From the NCBI RefSeq assembly GCF_002127585.1, contig NZ_NEGZ01000054.1:1-39384 (forward strand): DNA of 39,384 nt, read 5' to 3'. The position numbers and the translations under genes were made by a program. The notes under the pieces are model-generated. The model saw nothing but the letters and a program-made list of their open reading frames with translations. It had not been told where the DNA came from and made no database searches. The stretch's first letter is position 1. Each line of letters begins with the position of its first letter. Below are positions 31,843 to 39,384 of the stretch, piece after piece. This stretch comes from Janthinobacterium sp. GW458P. Lineage in GTDB: Bacteria; Pseudomonadota; Gammaproteobacteria; Burkholderiales; Burkholderiaceae_D.

Positions 31843-34800
31843 TCGCCCCCAGCCGCAGCTGTTCGTGCGCGACGGCAGCAGCCAGGATTGCCGGGCGCTG
31901 GCGCCCCTGCAGGACGGCTATTTTTCGCTGGCCGAGATGTCCTTCCCCGTCTTGCTGGCGATGGCCACCGAGCACGCCCGCCTGGTCGGCTTCTACCAGC
32001 TCGACGACCGGCCGGACGGCAGCTGGAAGCCTTTTTTCAGCGCCGACGAAACCATCGTCATGGCGCGCATCCTGGCCGTGCGGCCGCAGTACGAGCAGGC
32101 CAGGTTCGACCGTTGGTGGGCAACGGCCGGGATGGCGCCGGACGCGGCGGCGCGCGCCCGGGCAAGGGTGCCGACCTTGCGCCTGGCCCGCTTCCTGGAA
32201 GGCTGGCGCAACGACCTGGCGCAGGCGCGCGGCAGCGCCGGGCGCAAGCTGCACACGCTGCTGGCCGCCGTGATCGGCAGCCTGGGCGCTGACCCGCACG
32301 CCCAGGCGGCGCTGCAGGCCGCCAGGCTGCTGAACCAGCAGGAGCGGCCCGAACCGGCGCTGGCCGATACGCCGCGCGAGCGCATCAAGAGCAGCTACGA
32401 CACCCTGTTTACGGCCATCGAAATGGTGCAGCGGGAAACGGCGCGCCTGCTGCCGGAAACGCTGGCGAGCGGCAAGCACGAACCGGCCGTGGCGCTGCTG
32501 ATCGCCTTCATCCGCATTGCCCGGCAGTTGCACGCCAGGCTGAACCGGTTTACCAGCGGACACCTCGATTTCTACTACGATGGCATGCTGGGCACGCCGC
32601 CGCTGCCCGCCGTCCCCGACCACTGCTATCTGGTGGTGGCGCCCTGTCCGACGGGCGGCAGCATCGCCATTGCGCCGGGCACCGAATTTCTCGCCCGGCC
32701 CGATGCCGACGGGCGGCAGGCCGTGTATCTGGCCGATGCGGGATTGCTGGTGGGCGACGCCAGCATCGGGGCCATGCACACGCTGTACTTCAACCGCGAC
32801 CGCAATATCTCGCCCGAAACCGACATGGACAAGCGCGGCAGCGTGGCGGCCAGGCAGGCATGGCCCAGCCATGTCTGGAGCCGGCAGCTGCCGCTGCCGG
32901 GCCAGCTCGATTACACCGATCCCGCCGCGTTGCGCGCGCTGCCCCTGCTGGGCGCGCCCAAGAACGCAACCGAAGCGGGCCAGGCGCACGATGCGCGCCT
33001 GGGCTTCGCCCTGGCCAGCAACGTGCTGCTGATGCGCGAAGGCAGGCGCCGCGTGAAGATCAGCCTGGAATTTGCCCCGCCGCACCTGAAATGGCGGCTG
33101 CTGCGCCTGATCACCGTGATCCGCCATAAAAAGATGCGATCCGGCAACACCGTCGACCGGGTGGAACTGGCCGACATCTGCCAGCGCATACTGCGCGGCC
33201 TGTTCCGGATCGAAGTGACGGGGCCGTCGGGCTGGATCCGCGTGCCCGCCTACCACCCCTCGCTGCCCGCCTCGGGCCAGGGCCACGCCACGGCAGGCGC
33301 GCTGCTGCAGATCGAGTTCGAGCTGGGACTGGAAATCGCGCCGGTGGTGGCGTATGCGCCGGCCCTGCATGGCGAAAGCTACCAGACGGCCGTGCCCATG
33401 GTCCGCCTGCGGCTCAATCCGGACAGCTACGTCTACCCGTACGGCCTGCTGCGCGGCTTGACGCTGACGGCGGCCAGCATCGCCGTGCATGTCAGCGGCT
33501 ATCGTCAGTTGTCTTTGAGCAACCAAATCGGGCAGCTGAGCGCCGCCACCCCGTTCCAGCCCTTCGGTCCCATTCCCGTCGTCGGCTCCTACCTGATCGT
33601 CGGCGCCGGCGAGGCGGCCGGCAAGGATCTGCGGCATTTCCATGTCGACCTGGAGTGGGCCGAGCTGCCCGACGACGCGGGCGGCTTCAAGGCGTATTAC
33701 CACGACTATTCCGACACGGTGGAAACCGAAGCCTACCAGGCCAGGGTGGAAGTGCTGGCCGACGGCGTGTGGCTGCCGCAGGAGAGCCAGGCGCCGCTGG
33801 CGCCCCTGTTCCAGACCGACTATGCGCGCACGGCCAGCCGCCGCGTGCTCAGGCATATCCGCCTGTCCTGCGACGGCGTGCTCGAACGCATGCGGCGCGG
33901 CGCGGCGCCGCTGGCGCCCGGCAACGGCCCCTACAGCGCGGCGTCGCGCCACGGCTATTTCAAGTTCACGCTGGCGGCGCCCCGCTTCGCCTTCGGCCAC
34001 CGCGAATACGCGCAGGCGCTGGCGCATGCGATGAAACGCAATCTGCGCAACAAGAGCGGCCGCTTCCTGGCCGGCATACCCGAACTGCCCTATACGCCGC
34101 TGGTGGCGGCCATCACGGCCAGCTACGAGGCCGTGGCGCGCATCGCCCTGCAGCAGCCGGGCGCCGCGCCGGCCGCAGGCTGGAACAATACCCTGTTTCA
34201 CCTGCACCCCCACGGCTGGGAAGCGCTCAGCAACGCCACCGACGGCGGCGCCACCTTGCTGCCCGTGTATGAAGAACTGGGCTATTTGCATATCGGCCTG
34301 GCGGCCAGCAACCAGGCGGCCATGCTGACGCTGTTCTTCCACCTGCAGGAGGATTCGCTGCCGGACGCGCCGCGCGCCGTCGCCTGGTCTTATCTGAGCG
34401 ACAACAAATGGCAGCCCTTGCCTCAGCGCAACATCCTTTCCGACAGCACGGGCGGCTTCATGACCTCGGGCATGGTGGCGCTGAACATCCCCTCCGACAT
34501 CAGCCTGCAGCACACGCTGATGCCGGCCGGCCTGTACTGGCTGCGCATCAGCGGCTCCGACAAGCTGAGCAATTTCTGCAGCGTCTACACGGTCTACACC
34601 CAGGCGCTGTGCGTGCGCCGCGACCCGGTCAGCATGCAGTCGGCCACGCAGGTGTCGCTGCCGGCCGCCAGCATCGAACGCAGCCGCCAGGTCATCGCCG
34701 GCCTCGGCAAAATAGCGCAAATCATCGCCACGCGCGGCGGCCAGCTGGCCGAAACGCGCGCGCAGCGCCACACGCGCCTGGCCGAACGCCTGCGCCACAA

Positions 34801-35539
34801 GGGACGCGCCGTGACGCCGGCCGACTACGAATCGCTGATTCTGCAGCAGTTCCCCGAGATCTACAAGGTCAAGTGCTTTGCCAACCTGAGCACGCAGGGC
34901 CATACCCCTGCCGAATGGCTGCGGCCCGGCCACATCCTGATCGTCGTCGTGCCGCCGCTGGCGCCAGGCAGCGCCCTGCATCACATGCCGCAGCTGAACG
35001 GCAAGCTGGTGCGCGAAGTGGAAGCATGGATACGCGCCCTGGCGCCGCCCGCCGCCACCATCGCCGTGCAGCACCCCGTCTACGAACAGATCCAGGTGCG
35101 CTGCAGCGTGACCCTGAAGCCGGGGCTGGCGGACGGCCTTGGCGGCCAATACATGACGCGCCTGAACGAGGATATCTCGCGCTTCCTGTCGCCGTGGAGC
35201 GCGCTGGGCAACCGCATCCATTTCGGCTGGAACGTCAGGCTGCACGAAGTGGAGTCCTACATTATCGGCCTCGATTACATTGCCGACGTCGGCGCCTGCT
35301 CCATGCTGCGCGTGGCGCCCACGGACAAGGGCAGCTATGTCCTGTCCGATACGGCCGCCGACAGCCGCAAACAGGGCATCGCCTGGCATTACCCGTGGAG
35401 CGTGGCCATTCCCATCGAAAAGCACCTGATCGACATCCATGCGCACGAGGGCGGGTCGCTGCAGCGGGCCAACCTGCACACGCTCGATATCGGCGCCACT
35501 TTCATCATCACCTCGAAGGCTACCCATGGCCCAGCATAG
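31829..35539 (+). CDS. large gpJ-type baseplate protein (Afp11/Pvc11-like)
   Basis: This 1236-residue protein is the main baseplate wedge. The C-terminal region (about 985-1210) carries the gpJ/gp47 pattern: RLAERLRHKGRAVTPADYES, LILQQFPEIYKVKCFANLST, ILIVVVPPLAPGSALHHMP, IAVQHPVYEQIQVRCSVTLK and RFLSPWSALGNRIHFGWNVR, then IIGLDYIADVGACSML. The N-terminal half is a family-specific extension with FYQLDDRPDGSWKPFFSADE and beta-rich repeats, compatible with the arms of an eCIS wedge. It starts inside the gp25 gene and ends inside the next gene, so the three are translationally coupled. Confidence 0.9.
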   Translation: MSGRDRPQPQLFVRDGSSQDCRALAPLQDGYFSLAEMSFPVLLAMATEHARLVGFYQLDDRPDGSWKPFFSADETIVMARILAVRPQYEQARFDRWWATAGMAPDAAARARARVPTLRLARFLEGWRNDLAQARGSAGRKLHTLLAAVIGSLGADPHAQAALQAARLLNQQERPEPALADTPRERIKSSYDTLFTAIEMVQRETARLLPETLASGKHEPAVALLIAFIRIARQLHARLNRFTSGHLDFYYDGMLGTPPLPAVPDHCYLVVAPCPTGGSIAIAPGTEFLARPDADGRQAVYLADAGLLVGDASIGAMHTLYFNRDRNISPETDMDKRGSVAARQAWPSHVWSRQLPLPGQLDYTDPAALRALPLLGAPKNATEAGQAHDARLGFALASNVLLMREGRRRVKISLEFAPPHLKWRLLRLITVIRHKKMRSGNTVDRVELADICQRILRGLFRIEVTGPSGWIRVPAYHPSLPASGQGHATAGALLQIEFELGLEIAPVVAYAPALHGESYQTAVPMVRLRLNPDSYVYPYGLLRGLTLTAASIAVHVSGYRQLSLSNQIGQLSAATPFQPFGPIPVVGSYLIVGAGEAAGKDLRHFHVDLEWAELPDDAGGFKAYYHDYSDTVETEAYQARVEVLADGVWLPQESQAPLAPLFQTDYARTASRRVLRHIRLSCDGVLERMRRGAAPLAPGNGPYSAASRHGYFKFTLAAPRFAFGHREYAQALAHAMKRNLRNKSGRFLAGIPELPYTPLVAAITASYEAVARIALQQPGAAPAAGWNNTLFHLHPHGWEALSNATDGGATLLPVYEELGYLHIGLAASNQAAMLTLFFHLQEDSLPDAPRAVAWSYLSDNKWQPLPQRNILSDSTGGFMTSGMVALNIPSDISLQHTLMPAGLYWLRISGSDKLSNFCSVYTVYTQALCVRRDPVSMQSATQVSLPAASIERSRQVIAGLGKIAQIIATRGGQLAETRAQRHTRLAERLRHKGRAVTPADYESLILQQFPEIYKVKCFANLSTQGHTPAEWLRPGHILIVVVPPLAPGSALHHMPQLNGKLVREVEAWIRALAPPAATIAVQHPVYEQIQVRCSVTLKPGLADGLGGQYMTRLNEDISRFLSPWSALGNRIHFGWNVRLHEVESYIIGLDYIADVGACSMLRVAPTDKGSYVLSDTAADSRKQGIAWHYPWSVAIPIEKHLIDIHAHEGGSLQRANLHTLDIGATFIITSKATHGPA

Positions 35540-36368
35540 CCGCGACACCCTCAAACGCTACTTCCGGCACGGCGCGATGCCGGCCCAGGATGCCTTCACG
35601 GCACTGATCGAATCGATGCTCAACATCGTCGACCAGCAATTTGACAAGACCCCGACCGACGGCCTGAAAGTGGGCCAGATCGGCCAGGGACGGCTGCTCA
35701 GCTTCTATCACGACATCGACCAGAAAAGCGCGATCTGGTCCGTCAGGATGGAAACCCCGGGGCGCGGCCTGGTGTTCGGCACCGGCGGCCTGCAGGAGCG
35801 CGGCGACACGGACAACGCCGAGGATGCCTACCGCCGCGCCATGGAACTCAGTCCGGCCCCCGGCGGCGCGCGCTTCGCCACGCTGGCCGACAGCGCGGAG
35901 CCGGACGCCAGCCGCTTCCAGCTGGACCTGCAGGGCCGCGTGTTGGCCGACGGCCGCATCGGCCGCGCCGTCGCCAGCGTGCTGGCAAACGGCCAGTGGC
36001 AGCCGATCACCGGCAACCTGACGGGCTGCCACGCGTTCGAGGTGATGGCCGGCACCGGCAAGAAAGGCTCGGGCAAATACGCACTCATGCACGCCTATGC
36101 GGTCAACGCCTTCCAGGGCGGCAAAGGCGACATCACGTATCACCAGGCCCACTGCGGCAGCAAGTGCAGCCGGCTGGAGCTGCGCTGGACGCGCGAGTCG
36201 CCCGTGGCCGGCGATCCCTACCGGCTTGAAATCCGCACCGGCTGCGCGCTCGATAGCGCCGGCACGCCGGACGAGCGGCGCACGCGCATCCGCGTCCACC
36301 TGACCCAGCTGTGGTTCGACCCGGCGATGGACGAGTGCCGTCCACTGGCAGAGGGAGGCCTGCCGTGA
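35526..36368 (+). CDS. eCIS-operon protein with C-terminal GCHAFEV domain, unknown role
   Basis: This 280-residue protein starts at the ATG at 35526, which overlaps the baseplate gene by 14 bases. The N-terminal part (SRDTLKRYFRHGAMPAQDAF, then LIESMLNIVDQQFDK) is helical and looks like an oligomerisation or attachment module. A middle repeat-like part contains LLSFYHDID and RFQLDLQGRVLADG. The C-terminal domain (about 155-280) has a conspicuous block NGQWQPITGNLTGCHAFEVM followed by GTGKKGSGKYALMHAYAVNA and ITYHQAHCGSKCSRLELRW. From memory this C-terminal block recurs in other eCIS loci, but I cannot name a family. A fibre-like, receptor-binding or baseplate decoration role is plausible and untested. 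Confidence 0.72.
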   Translation: MAQHSRDTLKRYFRHGAMPAQDAFTALIESMLNIVDQQFDKTPTDGLKVGQIGQGRLLSFYHDIDQKSAIWSVRMETPGRGLVFGTGGLQERGDTDNAEDAYRRAMELSPAPGGARFATLADSAEPDASRFQLDLQGRVLADGRIGRAVASVLANGQWQPITGNLTGCHAFEVMAGTGKKGSGKYALMHAYAVNAFQGGKGDITYHQAHCGSKCSRLELRWTRESPVAGDPYRLEIRTGCALDSAGTPDERRTRIRVHLTQLWFDPAMDECRPLAEGGLP

Positions 36369-36670
36369 CGCCGCCACTGGCGCTGCGCCTGCACGCGGAC
36401 GAAGGCGCGCTGGTCATCGAGGCGCTGGCCGAGCTGCCGTTCAAGGCCGTGTTTGAACTGATCGGGCGCCTGAACCGCCAGGCCAATGCCGCCGGCGCCA
36501 GCGGCGACGGGCCCGCGGCCCGCTACCTGGTCAGCGCCGCCGACCTGGAACTGATCGTCGCCGCGCTGGGCCAGCAGCCATACCAGCGCGTGTACCGGCT
36601 GCTGGCGGCGCTGCGCGAACAGCTCGACAGCCAGCCCGCCGCGTGCGGCCAGGCGGCGGGCATCGCATGA
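36365..36670 (+). CDS. small eCIS-operon protein of unknown function
   Basis: This 101-residue protein starts with a GTG that overlaps the TGA of the previous gene (GTGA) and its own stop overlaps the next ATG (ATGA). It begins MTPPLALRLHADEGALVIEA and contains ELPFKAVFELIGRLNRQANA and YLVSAADLELIVAALGQQPY followed by QRVYRLLAALREQLDSQP. The composition is helical and the Y-Q-R-V-Y element is amphipathic. No domain is recognised. The tight coupling on both sides makes a particle or assembly role very likely; it may act as a small wedge, linker or chaperone. Confidence 0.7.
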   Translation: MTPPLALRLHADEGALVIEALAELPFKAVFELIGRLNRQANAAGASGDGPAARYLVSAADLELIVAALGQQPYQRVYRLLAALREQLDSQPAACGQAAGIA

Positions 36671-39048
36671 TCGCGCCCGAAACCATCGCGCGGCTCGAAG
36701 CCGACCCGGACGGCCTGGACTTCGCCGCCCTGCAACAGGCCGGCATGACCATGCTGCAGGAACTGTGCGGCGAATACTGGACCGACTACAACGCCCACGA
36801 TCCCGGCGTCACCATGCTCGACCAGCTCAGCTATGCGCTGACCGACCTGGCTTACCGTTCCTCGCTGCCGCACGGCGATTATCTGGCCGCCGGCGACGGC
36901 AGCATCGACCTCGGGCGGCAGGCGCTGCACCTGCCGCAGGATATCTTCCCCAGCGCAGCGCTGACGGCGGACGACTGGCGGCGCCACCTGTACGACAGCA
37001 TCCCGCACATCGAGGACGTCTGGCTCATCGAGGACGGCAAGGACGACGGGCTGGCGCGCATACGTCTGAAACTGGGCGAACCTGACGCCGCCCCGCAGGT
37101 GCAGGTGGAGATCAGGAAGACGTTCACGGCCGGACGCGCGCTGTGCCAGGACCTGGAGCGCATAGACGTGCTGCAAACGAGCAATTTCTACCTGAAAGGC
37201 GATATCGAAATCCATAGCCTGCGGGACCCGGCCGACATCTATGCGGACATTTTCTTCCAGTGCCAGCACCATGTTATTTCCGGATTGCAACTTATTGACT
37301 ACGACCATGCGGCCGCCGACGGCATGCCTTTCGACCGCTTGTTTGCCGGTCCGTACACGGAACACGGCCTGATCCAGGAAAGCGGACTGTGCAACGCACG
37401 CGAACGCGTCTCCGTGGCGCGCCTGATCGGCGTGATCCGCGGCATTGACGGCGTGCAGAAAGTGCATGCGCTGGAACTGTGCGACAGCCAGGGCAATGAC
37501 CTGGCCGGCGAACTGGAAAACCTGCCGGCCGATGCGGTGCCACGCCTGTGCGACCCGGAAGCGCCCTTGCTGAGGCTGCATTTCATGGGCAAGACCAGCG
37601 ATGAAACGGATGCCGTGGCGAAGACGGCGCCAGCCGGGCCGGACCCGATGGCGGCCCTGATCGAGCGGACGAAGGACCGCCTGAAAAAGCTGAAATTCGA
37701 GTCGCGCGCCCTGCGCGAGCGCAAGGCCACGCTCGAACACTTCATCAGCGCCCCCAGGGGCGCCGGCGTCGCGCTCGATCCCTATTACTCGATCCAGCAC
37801 CAGTTTCCCGCCATCTATGGCATCAATGCCTACGGCCTGCCCGCCAGCGCCTCCGCCGCGGAACGGGCCAGCGCCCGGCAACTGAAAGGCTACCTGTACG
37901 TGTTCGAGCAGGTCATGGCCAACTACCTGTGCAACCTGGCCCATATCCGGGACCTGTTTTCCATCGACGGGACGCTGGGGCAATCGTATTTCAGCCAGCC
38001 CGTCACGAACCGGATGCTGCCCGATATCGAACGCCTGTACACTGTCCCCGTCCCGGAGCTGGCGCAGGAACTGGAACGCATACGCGAACGCTACGACCCG
38101 TTCGAAGACCGCCGCGACCGCGTGCTCGACGTCATGCTGGCCATGTATGGCGAACGCTACACGCAACAAGCTTTGCGCAAATTCAATTTCTACTTCAGCA
38201 CGCGCAAGGCGCTGCAAACCTGGTTGCTGGAAAACAAGCTGGCCTTCCTGAGCCGCATCGCCGGGCTCGGCAAGGAACGCGCGGCCGCCTTCCGCCACGA
38301 CCAGCCGGCGTGGGATACGGACAACGTCAGCGGCGCCCAGCGCAAGGTCGCCATTCTGCTGGGCCTGCATCAGTTTCCCTGCTGCCGCTCGCTGACGGCC
38401 CCCTTGCGCCGCCTCGGCCTGCGCATCGCCGCCGGTGGCGCCGCCGCGGCCTCCCTGCCAGCGCTGCTGGCGCGCCTGGCGCAGCAGCCGCCGCCCGCCG
38501 GCATGCCCTTGCTGAGCATCACGCAAGACACCCTGCACAGCGCCTGCCTGCACGGCTGGAACAGCGGCGCTGCGGCGCCCACGTCGCTCTCGCCGGAACA
38601 AAGCCGGCAGTTGCGCGAGCTGAACATGGCCTGCGAAGGCCTGCACCTGCTGGAACACACGCTGCTACGCCCGCGCGATGCCGGCCGCGCCAGCCATCCG
38701 CCCACGCCCGACGGCTTTTATGCCTTCCAGGTCAGCATCGTTTTTCCCGGCTGGACGGCGCGCTTCGCGGACCCGGAATTTCGCAAACTGGCGCAGGAAA
38801 CCGTCAGCCTGAACCTGCCGGCCCACATCCTGCCCGCCTTTTACTGGCTTGGCGACGTGGAAATGGAGGATTTTGAGAACCGCTACCGCAAGTGGCTCGA
38901 CGCGCTGCGCGCGCAGACGCTGGACTGGCAGCAGGGAGGCGCGCCGGCCGGGGCCGTCGTGCGGGCGCTCGACGATGCCTCCGCGGCGCTGGTGCGTTTC
39001 CTGCGCGCGCCGCACCGCCGCCCGGCGCTCAGCCTGCACTGGATCTAG
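36667..39048 (+). CDS. second gpJ-like baseplate protein (Afp12/Pvc12-like)
   Basis: This 793-residue protein has the diagnostic N-terminal wedge motif EYWTDYNAHDPGVTML (37-51) followed by DQLSYALTDLAYRSSLPHGD. Later segments include ADDWRRHLYDSIPHIEDVWL (about 107-126), YLYVFEQVMANYLCNLAHIR, LFSIDGTLGQSYFSQPVTN, MACEGLHLLEHTLLRPRD and FQVSIVFPGWTARFADPEFR. These fit the second eCIS baseplate component, a heterodimer partner of the gpJ-type subunit in the wedge. I chose 36667, which overlaps the upstream stop as ATGA. An ATG 24 bases earlier is in frame but would lie inside the preceding gene. Confidence 0.88.
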   Translation: MIAPETIARLEADPDGLDFAALQQAGMTMLQELCGEYWTDYNAHDPGVTMLDQLSYALTDLAYRSSLPHGDYLAAGDGSIDLGRQALHLPQDIFPSAALTADDWRRHLYDSIPHIEDVWLIEDGKDDGLARIRLKLGEPDAAPQVQVEIRKTFTAGRALCQDLERIDVLQTSNFYLKGDIEIHSLRDPADIYADIFFQCQHHVISGLQLIDYDHAAADGMPFDRLFAGPYTEHGLIQESGLCNARERVSVARLIGVIRGIDGVQKVHALELCDSQGNDLAGELENLPADAVPRLCDPEAPLLRLHFMGKTSDETDAVAKTAPAGPDPMAALIERTKDRLKKLKFESRALRERKATLEHFISAPRGAGVALDPYYSIQHQFPAIYGINAYGLPASASAAERASARQLKGYLYVFEQVMANYLCNLAHIRDLFSIDGTLGQSYFSQPVTNRMLPDIERLYTVPVPELAQELERIRERYDPFEDRRDRVLDVMLAMYGERYTQQALRKFNFYFSTRKALQTWLLENKLAFLSRIAGLGKERAAAFRHDQPAWDTDNVSGAQRKVAILLGLHQFPCCRSLTAPLRRLGLRIAAGGAAAASLPALLARLAQQPPPAGMPLLSITQDTLHSACLHGWNSGAAAPTSLSPEQSRQLRELNMACEGLHLLEHTLLRPRDAGRASHPPTPDGFYAFQVSIVFPGWTARFADPEFRKLAQETVSLNLPAHILPAFYWLGDVEMEDFENRYRKWLDALRAQTLDWQQGGAPAGAVVRALDDASAALVRFLRAPHRRPALSLHWI

Positions 39049-39049
39049 C

Positions 39050-39384
39050 GTGACCACGCCCTGCCACCGCATCGACGCCGTGCACCTCGACCTGACGTTC
39101 GAGAGCGACGCGCCGCGCTTGCTGCCGATGGCCGACGACGCCCTGCTGGCGCTGACGCGCGAGCTGGTGCTGCCGGCGCTGTCGCAGGCGCTGGACGAAG
39201 CGGACGAACCTGGCCGGCGGCGGCGCATCGGGCGGCTCGACATCGACCTTGGCCAGATTCCCGCCCACCTGCTGGCGTCGGAAATGCCGCGCCGCCTGCG
39301 CGAACTGCTGGGCAATGCCCTGCGCGACGCCTTGCGGGAAGCGGCGCCGGCGACAAGCGCGGCCGCCGTGCCCGCGCCGGCCGG
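39050..39384 (+). CDS. eCIS tape-measure protein, N-terminal part (cut by window edge)
   Basis: The frame opens with GTG at 39050, one base after the stop of the baseplate gene, and runs to the window end (about 111 codons). It reads MTTPCHRIDAVHLDLTFESD, then LTRELVLPALSQALDEAD, RRIGRLDIDLGQIPAHLLAS and RLRELLGNALRDALREAAPA. The H-x-I-x-x-x-x-x-x-L start with RIGRLDIDLG is the pattern of the contractile injection system tape-measure (Afp14-like) family, which sets tube length during assembly. The C-terminal part, where length variation is found, is outside the window. Confidence 0.78.
   Translation, partial: MTTPCHRIDAVHLDLTFESDAPRLLPMADDALLALTRELVLPALSQALDEADEPGRRRRIGRLDIDLGQIPAHLLASEMPRRLRELLGNALRDALREAAPATSAAAVPAPA

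Noticed and set aside
31832..35554. A 1240-codon open frame on the minus strand, antisense to the large baseplate gene
   Set aside because: It results from GC-rich third positions in the sense gene. Its translation is rich in Arg, Gln, His and Ala, with no domain pattern, while the sense strand shows clear gpJ motifs.
36523..38658. A 711-codon minus-strand open frame opposite the second baseplate gene
   Set aside because: It has the same shadow character; the sense protein has the WTDYNAHDPGVTML signature and is coupled to its neighbours.
25285..39384. Prophage or type VI secretion interpretation of the contractile apparatus
   Set aside because: There are no capsid, portal, terminase, lysis or integrase genes and no TssB/C-type split sheath, TssJLM membrane complex or ClpV within view. 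The DUF4255, DUF5908 and LysM-adaptor genes point to eCIS.
1..39384. CRISPR arrays, tRNA or rRNA genes and insertion sequences
   Set aside because: No regular spaced repeats, no cloverleaf-type sequences and no transposase or terminal repeats were recognised by reading both strands.

Overview
The window is high-GC DNA (by eye about two thirds G+C) with the codon habits and gene families of a betaproteobacterium. The mix of LysR-controlled efflux and detoxification genes, a SulP carrier, DUF2145, DUF4337 and ParBc_2 proteins fits Burkholderiales, most likely Oxalobacteraceae (Janthinobacterium/Duganella/Massilia type). The taxonomic call is inference. No rRNA, tRNA, CRISPR array, transposase or integrase was seen.

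Region 1 (1-5.6 kb): a cut-off STN-domain gene, then a coupled pair (M14 carboxypeptidase-like enzyme and alpha/beta hydrolase), then a divergent unit in which a LysR regulator overlapping a YbfB-type MFS exporter faces a nitronate monooxygenase across an AT-rich, palindrome-bearing promoter region.

Region 2 (5.7-7.9 kb): a visibly AT-richer island of small minus-strand orphan genes (a gene broken by an in-frame TAA, a zinc-ribbon protein, a four-helix membrane protein and a small soluble protein). It looks acquired and resembles orphan immunity-type islands, though no toxin is present. Next to it is a stand-alone, catalytically degenerate primase-fold (TOTE AEP-like) protein.

Region 3 (9-23.4 kb): ordinary accessory and housekeeping genes. 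These are a DHA2 efflux pump with divergent LysR, a beta-class GST, a PaaI-type thioesterase, DUF4337, a ParBc_2 protein, a SulP-STAS carrier with a small upstream lipoprotein, an acyl-CoA-dehydrogenase-like flavoprotein, an HDOD protein, a Ser-rich exported protein coupled to a DUF2145 protein, a UGT-type glycosyltransferase with a GNAT enzyme, a Rossmann-fold protein and arsB.

Region 4 (23.5-39.4 kb, runs off the end): an extracellular contractile injection system (eCIS; Afp/PVC/MAC family), all on the plus strand and tightly packed. The order is cap (DUF4255/Afp16-like), unknown, sheath, tube, second tube, DUF5908, LysM hub adaptor, VgrG-like spike, PAAR tip, gp25 baseplate, large gpJ-type baseplate, a 280-residue protein of unknown role, a 101-residue small protein, second gpJ-type baseplate, and the start of the tape-measure protein. 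The sheath, tube, spike, baseplate and cap together account for most of a headless syringe. The AAA+ ATPase, tail fibre and cargo were not found and would have to lie beyond 39,384. The most notable points are a roughly 175-residue Ala-rich, helix-forming insertion in the N-terminal part of the sheath, two conserved-looking but unassigned particle genes, and a cluster of inverted repeats in the 386-bp AT-rich leader before the operon.
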